Assembly (NCBI GenBank): GCA_034696485.1
Contig: JAQIWT010001196.1
Coordinates: forward strand, 1 to 11,973
Length of the DNA stretch: 11,973 bases
Source of the DNA: Isohypsibius dastychi
Taxonomy: Eukaryota; Tardigrada; Eutardigrada; Parachela; Isohypsibiidae
Direction: 5' to 3'
Below the pieces are notes generated by a model, which did no database searches, was not told where the DNA came from, and worked only from the letters and a program-made list of their open reading frames with translations. Shown here piece by piece: positions 1 through 8,350 of this stretch. The stretch's first letter is position 1. Each line of letters begins with the position of its first letter. A program made the position numbers and the translations under genes.

Positions 1-847
1 GGGTCGATTGGATTACACCATGAAGAGTCGGTAGTCGATGCGAAGAATGATGACGACTTATCATATTATCCATTCCTTTTGGCTGATTACAAGGCCGATT
101 CCAATTTGGCGGTCTATGAGAAATTGTATAATTACCTGCGATTCCATCACGACGCAAGTGTGCGCTACATCAACTTTTCCCCGCCGGATATGTGGAGGAA
201 TCTGACATGTCTCCTTCTATTCACATGTAATTCTTTCCTCTTAAAGGGTGTACTCTTAATTGATGTCTCTCTATTACAGCTAGACTTCGATCACGGAAAC
301 TGGCCTTCAGAGTGAAGATATCGCACAAAGATGTTCCCGGGCAAATGGACAGATTAACCATCACTGTCCCCACCGAATTACATGATAGGATTCTTGAAAG
401 GTCAGTTGTTCCGTTTTTAACCTGTATTATAGTTAACGGTTCTGCTCATCTAGCTATCAGCGATCACAAGTGACGGTCGACCTCATGAGAGTTGAGCATG
501 TCGAAATGATCCGCACACTGACATGTCAACAGTATGAGAGACAGTTCAAACGGAAGTGGAATTCGGATAATGTATTCTTGGAAAAGTTGGCTGTTGGTCG
601 ATGCGAAATTTCTCGGGACGGCCGAATTCAGGTGAGAGATGCATATGTCTTCCAACACGTAAAATGTCAAACGCAGCTTTTTGTTATCAAACAGATTGTC
701 GATCCAATGGAGTTGGTGTCCTTCTTGTATTTCTATGGACGATATCATACATGTACATACCTTCATCGCGTTCTCAAGATTGACTTTGATGAAACAATGG
801 TCAAGGATGATGATCTAGGTGATGCTCCGCCAAGTCAAGAGCCATGA
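1..847 (+). CDS. Unrecognised protein, 3' part of gene (5' end outside window)
   Basis: Three exons join in frame: 1-208, 280-400 and 454-847, with introns 209-279 (71 bp) and 401-453 (53 bp), both GT...AG, at phases 1 and 2. The reading frame is open from base 1, so the gene starts upstream. The visible part is about 240 residues ending at TGA 845-847. It is rich in charged and aromatic residues, with SPPDMW near the end of the first exon, GQMDRLTITVP in the second, and a cysteine/tyrosine-rich segment YGRYHTCTYLHR near the C-terminus; the tail is acidic (DDDLGD). No signal peptide or membrane segment is visible in this part. The dense globular-looking composition and clean splice phases argue for a real conserved protein, but I do not recognise the family and assign no function. 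It runs tail-to-tail toward the adenylate kinase gene. Confidence 0.72.
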
Positions 848-1763
848 AATTACTTCCTTTTTCCGAGTTCTTTTATTACCGATGCTGTCGTTTCGAAATC
901 TCATCGCGTTTCTCATTCCCCTCAGTCATTCGATTCGAGAGTGTAGTTACACTTCTGTCCCTTTTACTTATAGTTTGAATGCAGATACCATGGTGGCATT
1001 GGTTGGCTTTTGAAGAAGTGCGCGATCTCCTGTAGTTCGGGCACTGAGAATGACCATATCATGCTACCCAAGTACCTAATATCGAGCGATTCACACACGC
1101 ATTCAGGCAGGAGCTTCACTTAAAAGGAAACTTGAGTTAAAATTCAAAAACAAAGGTTTTTTGATGTACAGTATAACCTGGCTCGATGGGTGGGTGAGCT
1201 TTGGCGACCCTTCTAGCGAGTGAGACTACAACGAAACCCTTCTAGCGAGGGCCTGTGTCGTCACAAAATCCAGAATGTGACCTTTCGGTTTAGCGACTTG
1301 GAAACAGCATTCCAGACCCAGCCCACAACACTAATTCAGGGTAATACTGTCCCTATCTCGCCTCTCTTCTCCCTTGATTCAGTTTCTCACAGCCAGTCTT
1401 CAATGAATTCGTAATTTTCACTGGCGCATGAAATCAGGAAAGGTGGATCCTCCTCAGTTATTGGTAAACGTAAACCCCCCTCCCCCATATTGAATTGTAG
1501 GGCATCTGTCTACAGTACGCATAGTTGTGGCGGTTTGAGAATAATTATGCTGTATATTGTACTAACATCTCCGAAAATAGTCAGTGGCGATTGAAGCAGA
1601 GCATATCGCTGATGGTATACAATGACTTTTTCAAAAACTGCCACTTGCAAACCTCGACCAAAAAACTGTTTGAAATCGTGGAAGCTTGAAAGTTAATCAT
1701 AGAAGAGAGAAAGGTCACCAACGTTAGAGATACTGACCGTGAGTAGAGTAACATGGATAGCTG
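848..1763. other. Intergenic interval between two convergent genes
   Basis: This 916-bp stretch lies between the 3' ends of the left-hand gene and the adenylate kinase gene, so it should hold both 3' UTRs. No exon chain, tRNA or rRNA was recognised. Short open frames (for example 1220-1414) have no family resemblance and no supporting splice partners. The only structure seen is a 14-bp direct repeat at 1207-1249. No perfect AATAAA was found close to either stop codon. Confidence 0.6.
1207..1249. repeat. Two copies of a 14-bp direct repeat
   Basis: The 14-mer acccttctagcgag occurs at 1207-1220 and again at 1236-1249, a 29-bp period. The sequence between and around the copies is not repeated, so this is a short isolated duplication and not a satellite array. 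Confidence 0.85.
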
Positions 1764-2779
1764 TTAGTTTAAGCAGGTGTAATTCGCATGTCTATCAAAC
1801 AGGGTTCGAAAGCGTGGTGGCCGTTTACTCTTTCTCAGTTCATCAAGATATAATTTGACCTCAGGCCACATATCATCAACAGTCGACTCCAGTCCGAAAC
1901 CTTTGACCAAACCCAACTTTCTGCAATACGATACGACATCAAGAAGACAAACGACCGGCAACACTAACAGATTCGAGGGTACCTGTAAAAGTCTAAGATA
2001 GGCCTCGACTGTTTCTCATAGACATCCAGTCTAGTCTTAACAACATCCGGGTCATCATCAGGGCGTCTTGTCAGTGGCTCCCCCGTCTCATCATCTCTCC
2101 CCTGAGCATCATTCTCATAACAAATCACAGGGAAACATTCAACAGTGGCCTACCGGGACTTTCGGCGGACGATATAGAAGGTTGTAGGTGCGCCCACTAG
2201 GTAAGTGGACTAAGCGGTTAGCTAACCGTTCGATTATGAGGGTGAAAGGGATATCCAAGTGAATGACAGCATCAACATCTCCCAACCTATTGTGCAGCAT
2301 TTCTGCTTGTGCAAGAGTTCGTGGGAAGCCTGATTTCAAGCGCGCTGTTGGAATTATTTGAAGATTATCTTGGTATGAAACATACCGTCAAGAACCCAGT
2401 TGCTGCCAACTTGATTCAAATGCAACGCGACCAAATCTGTGACTATGTCATCAGGCACCAACTTCCCCGAAAGTATCAACCGTCTAATCGATCTTCCAAA
2501 TTCTGTAAACTTATAATAAATTGTCCTCCAAACAAGCTGATAACTGACCTACGTACCTGTATCATTTTTCGCCTCTTCTCGAAGGATATTCCCAGAACTG
2601 ATTATCGTCAAATTTAATTCCTCCCTCAATTTGCCCGATAAGTACGACTTTCCCGCCCCGGGAGCTCCTATAATCAACAGGCGTAATGGCGGCTCTACTG
2701 ATTGCTTTGAGACACATGCTCGACTTGACACTGAACAAATTACCCAACACAAAACCGAGATTATTAAAACTAGCTCCAT
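1764..2779 (-). CDS. Adenylate kinase, AK3/AK4-type nucleoside monophosphate kinase
   Basis: Five exons on the minus strand (2779-2557, 2502-2386, 2329-2154, 2101-1983, 1920-1764) join in frame with introns of 54-62 bp to give about 263 residues. Visible motifs in order: P-loop GAPGAGKS at about 38-45; the NMP-binding segment with [15 protein letters not shown]; the signature DGFPRT at about 113-118; the LID arm with PSGRTYN and DDETGEPL; then the C-terminal helix. The LID lacks zinc cysteines and has the PSGR.YN...DD.TGEPL pattern of the AK3/AK4 branch (mitochondrial matrix GTP:AMP or ATP:AMP phosphotransferases). Oddities: the usual GKGT of the P-loop reads GKSY; the SSGD aspartate is Asn; about 20 residues follow the usual C-terminus. 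The start at 2779 is the first ATG in the open frame and gives a hydrophobic leader instead of the usual few residues before the P-loop, so the true 5' end may be a further exon. The family call is firm; the start is not. Confidence 0.88.
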
Positions 2780-3382
2780 TTTGTTCTTCGATACATAACA
2801 CTCATTTTCTGAACATTTGCGGACAGATGGTTAGATTTTTAACGCTGAGCTGGCAAAATGTCAAGATGGACACTTGCAACTTACGTGACTTCGCAAAAAA
2901 ACTGCGATGCGCGTTAATTGTTCATAAGTGAATGTGAGGTGAAAAACAGGTCGATTAAGGGATGACATTTGGCCTGTCATTATCGGCAATTTGTCATGTT
3001 GCTCTAATGTTGCATGGACATAACATGCGATTGTAATTCACCATTATCCCTTCCTTCCCACAGGGATATTATCATTTGATAGCAACGTAACAAACATCTC
3101 ATATTACTCCTCAACTCCAACCCCAACGGTGAAACGCAATCTCACGCCATGCTCTAAGTATATACGGATATATCCCAGGTCCACGAATATACTTTACGTG
3201 CTTTTCCCGATATCATCCTAATCGCCCTTATGATGAACCCAATCGGGACAAAATAGCAATTCGAGTGGAAAACATTCAATTTCTTATCCATGTAGCCCCG
3301 ATCGTCATTCCTGATGAGGATCCCAATCTACAAACACCTGCTCATTCCATTCAGCCACTACAAGAACTTGGTCACATCCGAG
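2780..3382. promoter_or_regulatory. Divergent promoter interval between adenylate kinase (-) and Shisa-like gene (+)
   Basis: The two flanking genes are transcribed away from each other, with about 600 bp between likely start codons, so both promoters and 5' UTRs should lie here. There is no convincing TATA box. A short GC-rich patch at about 2904-2913 (gcgatgcgcg) stands out from AT-rich surroundings and loosely resembles half of an NRF-1-type site, which is only a guess. An open frame without a start codon (about 3130-3435) crosses the right part and is probably chance. Confidence 0.45.
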
Positions 3383-4069
3383 ATGGGAGCAGTTCTAGGT
3401 GCGTTGGCTGTTTTACATGGCTGTTTTTTACAGCAATGTGACTTGTTTTCCATTAATCTACAGATAGCGAGAAAAGAGCGGACAACTGCAGAATGCCGAC
3501 CATCGACGATTGGGATGGATCGAATCAGTCTATTATTATATACTGCCCACCATGGTCACCGGCCATGCGGACACCCGCATTTTGTTGTGGTCCCAAAGTC
3601 GGAGAGAAAGTATGCTGTGAGTGGAGTACATTCGTGGTCAATCAGATCGGGATGGGCAGCACAGAAACTGGGTTCGTAGCTCTTGACTATCTTAACTGAT
3701 TTCCAGTAAAGTGATCATTTTGCGTATTGCAGGTTGATCTTATTAGTTGCATCAATGTTTGTGAGTGATCAGTTCTAAAAGGTCACCATTTCGACTTGTA
3801 CATAACACGTGACTAATTTGTGGCAGGTGGTGTCCTTTATTGTCTTCCTCATCAGCTGTTGTATATTTCAAATTATCTTTGTTCGGAAATGGAAGAGGAC
3901 AGAGCATATGGAGCGAAGTAAACTGAATCAAAGGATCAACGGCATCTCCAATCAGTTCACATTACGTAAACCCCCCAATTATCCGGCGGAAGCTCATTCC
4001 TGTCCGGAAGAATATGTTGCTCTTAATCTATCCTCGCTCATTTCCGATCCGCCATCTGGCCAAGTTTGA
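3383..4069 (+). CDS. Small single-pass membrane protein with Shisa-like six-cysteine ectodomain and PPxY motif
   Basis: Preferred exons are 3383-3437, 3464-3675, 3733-3756 and 3827-4069, giving about 177 residues. Order: a hydrophobic leader (MGAVLGALAVLHGCFL) that looks like a signal peptide; an ectodomain with cysteines in the pattern C..., CPPW, FCCG, VCC (about residues 27, 46, 59-60, 69-70); a transmembrane helix of about 25 residues (91-116); a basic stop-transfer RKWKR; and a cytoplasmic tail with PPNY (146-149). Six cysteines including two CC pairs, one TM helix and a PY motif is the layout described for Shisa-like (STMC6-type) membrane adaptors, which bind WW-domain ubiquitin ligases or other receptors. 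The 5' end is uncertain: the first intron would be only 26 bp, a donor at 3423 gives a 41-bp alternative, and a start at 3314 with donor 3399 is also in phase but deletes the leader. Exon 3 is a 24-bp microexon that could be skipped in frame. VOPP1/WBP1-type relatives are an alternative. Confidence 0.6.
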
Positions 4070-4260
4070 CATTCAGACAGATGCCAACAGATGGTCCCTC
4101 ATCTTGAACATCCTCGGAATTGCAACTATAAGGTCATGTACAGTAGATGGACTTTGTTGTATGTATTCCGATTTTACTTCCAGAATTTCGAACTCCCATG
4201 ATCGATTCAAAAAAGCCACCACAAAAGATGTCGAACCGGTTTTAAGCATTTCGTTCCAAG
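4070..4260. other. Short tail-to-tail gap
   Basis: Only 191 bp separate the stop codon of the Shisa-like gene from the stop codon of the oppositely oriented RWDD1 gene. Both 3' UTRs must share or overlap here. A minus-strand AATAAA lies at 3841-3836, inside the last Shisa-like exon; if RWDD1 uses it, the two mRNAs overlap antisense. Confidence 0.6.
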
Positions 4261-6359
4261 TCAACCATCCGCATCACCAACACCTTCATTAAGTAATTCT
4301 TGCTCGAATAGCTCCTCATCGAATTCATCATTTCCTTCACGCTGGTCCAATTCCTCATCAGCACCAAAATCACCTAGAAAATATTGAAGATGTGACAATC
4401 ACTATGAAGATGTTTTATCTTCGTCATACCTTCTTCCATAAACTGTTGGTCGGAGATATCCAAATTGGCATTCTCCTGGAACATTTGTCGACCTGCAAAA
4501 GATGAATGCGATAAATGAAAGCTTTTCCCGGAAGCTTGGCGTGAACTCGGCTGAACAAAACCCGATGACCAGCTATTCCAGATCAGTAAATCTTTTCTTT
4601 GGCACTCAAAAAATACTGATTTATTCCAATTCAATATGTGGAGTGGGGCTTCTAAAAATGTCCCAAAAAGATTGTCAATGTTTCTAATCGGTTTATCCAG
4701 TTTCAACTTAACATTATCTATATGATACTAAAGTATGTGATAAACGAGGGGCGAATCGAGCAGTAATTAAAAGAATTACACTTTGTACAAATATATGCCC
4801 GGACTATTTCCAATTTTTCTAAATTTCCTCTGATTTTCTACTAAATCCAATTCTTTTCACCACGTACGAATTTCCCCTGACTATACTAAATGTCCTTCAC
4901 AAAATCGTAGTCAGTTTCAAAAATGTTCTCGACATGATAAAGTTACTCTAGTCCGTTTTGTGAAACCATCACTGGCCAAAAGAGTCCAGCCGAAAGTAAA
5001 TTAAGAAAATAATCCTGTCTTTCATGCTCAATGATAATCTGTTCTCATGTAAATATGACTTTTTGGAAAGAAAGTCCAATTTCAACTTGACAAGTAAGCT
5101 AATCAACAATTACATCGTTCTCGCACTTTAAACAATCAATTCAAAATATATTCTAGTGTTTGATTTCTCGAGCACTCAAATCAAATACATAATACTATAA
5201 GTTAAAAGAAGATAAATACCGGTCAGCCTTCTAGCAGCTGCATTTTCCGCGGCAGTTGGTGCTTTAATCTTCTTGAATCGTTCCGCATCAAATCTCGTCT
5301 TCCACGCGATGAAACTCTCCACTGACACTCGAGTACCTTCCATTTTTTTCTAAATTAAAATGTCATAAGTTTCGCTACCTTACCTTGGGATCAGAATCGG
5401 CTGTCTTACTCTATCCGCTTCCTCCTCTTCCCTTTTGGCTCTTTCACTGATCTCGACAATCTTCAGCAAGCACTCTTCCGCATGCTGGTTCAAGTAATCT
5501 TGAATACCGGAAACGATGGTGAAAACCGATGCCATCCCAATATTTTCCTTCGCCTGAAATAAATAAATCTAACGTAAATACGGATTCGGTGGAGGGAAGA
5601 AATGAACAGTCATCAAAACCGAACAATTAATTAAACAAAGCATAAATGAGAATAGTTCGAGGTAGTTACTAACCAAATTCCGAAACAGACTATGATTAAA
5701 AAGGATTTGGTCAGACTGAAACATCAATCAACTATTTCATTCCAAGTAAGAGACTTCTTATGGGGGAAAAAACTGAAAAGATTTCTCGAAAAATTCTACA
5801 CACTAAAGATGACTTTGAAATGCGAACCGTGTTTTCAGCCAACGATATCAGAGCTTCAGCGGATTCACTAGGGAGATCCGACGCATCCAACAAACTAATA
5901 TCTGGAATCACATCCGGATATTCTGGTGGAAAGACAAACTTCCATTCCGTTGAAAGGACTGAGTTCGCTGCCAAAGAAAAACAATGATGACAAATCTCTT
6001 ATTGAAACCAAACTAAACGACGTTTTCTTCCCTGTTCCGATCATACTGCTCTTTCGCAGGCAGATGAGTTTTACGTTCGTTTGGATGCAAAAGTGCGGGA
6101 GGAAGACTTACATTCTTGTTCAGAAGTTGCAGCGGAAGAACTAATCCTTAAAGTAAATTGCAGTCTTTCATCCGATGCATCCACCACGATATCTTCTTCG
6201 TCATCAGGATCACAGTTTTCCGCACTCAAAACTACAGAGATAAACAACATTGAGCGAATGCATGAAATCAGCTCTGGTTTAGAACTGACGTTTCATTTCA
6301 TCTGGGTAAATTGATAACAGGGTTTCAATTTCCATTTGCTGTTCATCTTTGTGGTCCAT
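4261..6359 (-). CDS. RWDD1: RWD domain-containing protein 1 (DFRP2) homologue
   Basis: Seven minus-strand exons (6359-6290, 6231-6112, 5967-5828, 5553-5410, 5349-5220, 4492-4430, 4373-4261) join without a frame break into 259 residues; human RWDD1 has 243. Order: an N-terminal RWD domain with the opening helix MEIETLLSIYPDE, the strand EWKFVFPPEYPD and the RWD hallmark YPxxxP at 80-85; a helix ENIGMASVFTIVS; a charged helix (EEEEADR); the DFRP segment VSVESFIAWKTRFDAE at about 166-181 and LTGRQMFQ near 200-206; then the segment NLDISDQQFMEE and a very acidic tail. In mammals RWDD1 binds and stabilises the translational GTPase DRG2 and the yeast counterpart is Gir2; the conserved W-K-x-R/K-F-D-A-E core suggests the same partner here. 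Start at 6359 gives the expected length of leader before the RWD helix. The fifth intron (4493-5219, 727 bp) is far longer than the rest. It converges on the Shisa-like gene and diverges from the TRIQK-like gene. Confidence 0.94.
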
Positions 6360-6901
6360 TCCTAAATCCGGAAAGAGAGAAACGCAGCTTGAACTTGCAG
6401 CAGTCAGATTCCAATCCTCCTGGAATTATTCCTGCTTCCTTCCTACGGTACACCTTTATGGAGGAGTATGGACTGTTTCGAGACCGAAACAAAACTCGAC
6501 GGAAATGAAATGAGATGTGACATATCAAGGGTTGTGGGGGGGGGGGGCTGGTGGGGGCACAGGGGGAACAACCATTTAACCACGAAGTGACCTTTAGAAA
6601 CTAAAGAGCTAACTTATTAGAAACCTCACACTTATTTCCATCTGCTCCTCTTTTCTCATTTATCGGGTGCTCAGATCACTCAATCAAGATATTTCGTGGT
6701 CTCCTGATATTTTAACAAATGGGAGCTTAGCTTAGGTAGGTCACCCATAGAGGGGGACTCATACGCCTCTGGGTAAGAAGCAGCTTGTTGTGGTTTGGAG
6801 TTGGAAATTAGAATCAGTCAGAAATTTTAAGGGTCAGGTTTTTCAGCGTTGTTCCTCTGCTCGCTTAATGCGTGATTTTGTGAGGATTTATCATACTGAT
6901 A
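6360..6901. promoter_or_regulatory. Divergent promoter interval between RWDD1 (-) and TRIQK-like gene (+)
   Basis: The two genes point away from each other with 542 bp between start codons, a spacing typical of a bidirectional promoter. The interval contains a G-rich tract on the plus strand at 6536-6566. A pyrimidine-rich stretch ending in tttttcag at about 6839-6846, 55 bp before the TRIQK-like ATG, looks like a 3' splice site. No clear TATA box is seen, and the open frame over 6311-6508 is the antisense shadow of RWDD1 exon 1 and its flank. Confidence 0.5.
6536..6566 (+). other. G-rich tract, potential G-quadruplex
   Basis: A run of 12 G (6536-6547) is followed by CTGGT, five G (6553-6557), CACA and five G (6562-6566). 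Three long G-runs, one long enough to supply two tracts, with short loops meet the usual pattern for an intramolecular G-quadruplex on the plus strand. It lies about 180 bp upstream of the RWDD1 start and about 340 bp upstream of the TRIQK-like start. The 12-G homopolymer may also be an assembly or base-calling weak point. Confidence 0.6.
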
Positions 6902-7332
6902 ATGGCTCGTGATGCAAAAAACGCGAGGAGTTTCAAGGCTGCTCCGGTTGACGACTATAGATGGAAAATCGGTTGGTCATCTTTCATCTTTCTCCTCTTC
7001 ACACGGTGGTTGGTTTTTCCTTGGTTCACGTATCCTCATTTCGATTTGCGTTTGTTTAGGCCAACACGATCGGAAAGTTGTTCAGAAAGAGTCCAAACAG
7101 CAGCGACGACACATTGAAAAGAAGCGAAATTTCGGAAAGTCTGTCAAGGTCGGTCAAAACTCAAAAGTTCTGATTTTCTCACTGTTATGTTATCTGATGG
7201 GATTTGCTTCAGGAATCGGGCAAAACGGTACTGGGAATATTGAGCATTGTAGTGATTGTCTGCCTTGCACTGTACGGAATCCTCTTCGGGATGTCTGCAC
7301 CGGAACAACTCGTTGCAACCGGAAGCCAGTAA
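6902..7332 (+). CDS. TRIQK-like small tail-anchored or single-pass membrane protein
   Basis: Three exons, 6902-6971, 7060-7148 and 7213-7332, with introns of 88 and 64 bp, join to a 92-residue protein; human TRIQK (triple QxxK/R motif-containing) is 86 residues. The N-terminal half has PVDDYRWKIGQHDRK, matching the position of the TRIQK motif block; then a strongly basic linker (QQRRHIEKKRNFGKSVK), and a single hydrophobic helix at about 58-80 (TVLGILSIVVIVCLALYGIL) followed by a short polar tail. The family is thought to be an ER membrane protein of unclear biochemical role. Of the three QxxK/R repeats only QHDR is intact at the aligned place; the first two glutamines are Asp and Lys, although QQRR follows. 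The gene is too short and too divided to show as one open frame. The clean phases, matching length and topology make the model good; orthology rests on a short alignment. Confidence 0.78.
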
Positions 7333-8350
7333 AATCGTTAGTAACTCTTTGTTGAATTCAGTTTTTGGATTTTTCGCCATTGTTTTGGTTGAAAAAATGT
7401 AAAAAGTTTCTCAGAAATCCGAGCATTTTATTTTATGATTTGATTGACGTTTTATACTTTTCCGCCCCTGATTTTCCTCAGTGTAAAGCTGTCAACACTG
7501 TGTTAAGCGAATCCTACTGTGATTGCAAGTGTTGGACTGTCTGAATGTGTAAATTGCAATTACCATAGATCAACTCCTTCACTCAACTTTTGTAATTAAA
7601 TTTCCATAATCGATGAGCTTTGAATTTCAAGTTGTTCCTGGGTAGAATCCTTGTCTCGAAAACAAATTTCACATTTCCATCCAATTTCGCCACCTCGTTT
7701 CCCTTTCCTGCTATCCAATTTGAAGGCTACCTTTATTTCGACTGTTACCCTGAGCCGTCAGCTTCATGGTGATACCGAATAAAAAAGAAAATTTCATGCG
7801 GATTAGAATGTTTCATTTTTTTGCTGAAATACTTTACAAACTGAATTACAAATCAAATGTTCGACGTGCAATGCCAGATTTCTGTATGACGGTTTATGAA
7901 ATCTGATGTGGTTGAGATTTTGGAAGAAATAGTCAATTGTGACAAAAAATGTTGTTGTTCGATATTTGTACTGAGAAAATCTGTGCTTTGCGGCGTGAAG
8001 TTTTATTAAAAAAATGTGTCATTTTGCGCTTAGCGCTTCCGGGGGTTCATCTGTGCAAACATGGCTCTTTGAAAAAGGCGATTCTTTTGTCTTCCCCTGA
8101 GAGAGAAATAAATAAATAGAGTCGGAATGGAGATAGTATCATTTGTGGACATAGCTGGCAATTGATGGTAATTTCCCCTTCAACTTGTCCAGTCATCGTT
8201 TTGAGACAAAAAAGTGGGCTCCCATTCTTATCAAGGCCTTGAAGTTGTCTTAATCACATCTTGATACGCGCAAGCTATTATTTGTTCTGCCCTCCTACTT
8301 TTCTCTCCCCCCAACCTCCTTCTTTTGCTTTTCTTTTCTTTTCTCGCCAG
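7333..8350 (+). other. Likely 3' UTR of the TRIQK-like gene and intergenic sequence
   Basis: No coding exon was recognised. A perfect AATAAA at 7778-7783, about 450 bp after the TRIQK-like stop codon, is a plausible polyadenylation signal; a second cluster of aataaataaata follows at about 8107-8118. The right end (about 8287-8350) is a long pyrimidine tract ending in CAG that marks a splice acceptor. Confidence 0.5.
7778..7783 (+). promoter_or_regulatory. Candidate polyadenylation signal of the TRIQK-like gene
   Basis: A perfect AATAAA hexamer followed by an A-rich and then T-rich stretch, lying downstream of the TRIQK-like stop codon on the same strand with no other gene between. Confidence 0.4.

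Noticed and set aside
464-766. Minus-strand open frame of 100 codons
   Set aside because: Fully antisense to the last exon of the left-hand gene, whose splice phases and composition are better.
1798-1814. gggttcgaaagcg resembling a tRNA T-loop/B-box
   Set aside because: It lies inside adenylate kinase exon 5 and there is no matching acceptor stem, D-arm or anticodon arm around it.
3130-3438. Open frame of about 100 codons on the plus strand without an ATG, upstream of the Shisa-like gene
   Set aside because: No start codon, no family resemblance, and splicing from its end into the next exon gives a stop at once. Such a run is expected a few times by chance in six frames of this length.
5760-6314. 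Chain of plus-strand open frames including a serine-rich stretch
   Set aside because: They are the reverse complement of RWDD1 exons 2 and 3; the minus-strand reading carries the RWD motifs.
6909-7355. Continuous 148-codon plus-strand open frame
   Set aside because: It reads across two introns and is out of frame with the membrane helix; the spliced TRIQK-like model gives a protein with the right length and topology.
8101-8120. aaataaataaata run as a microsatellite
   Set aside because: Only about three units; too short to call more than low-complexity sequence or a possible polyadenylation cluster.
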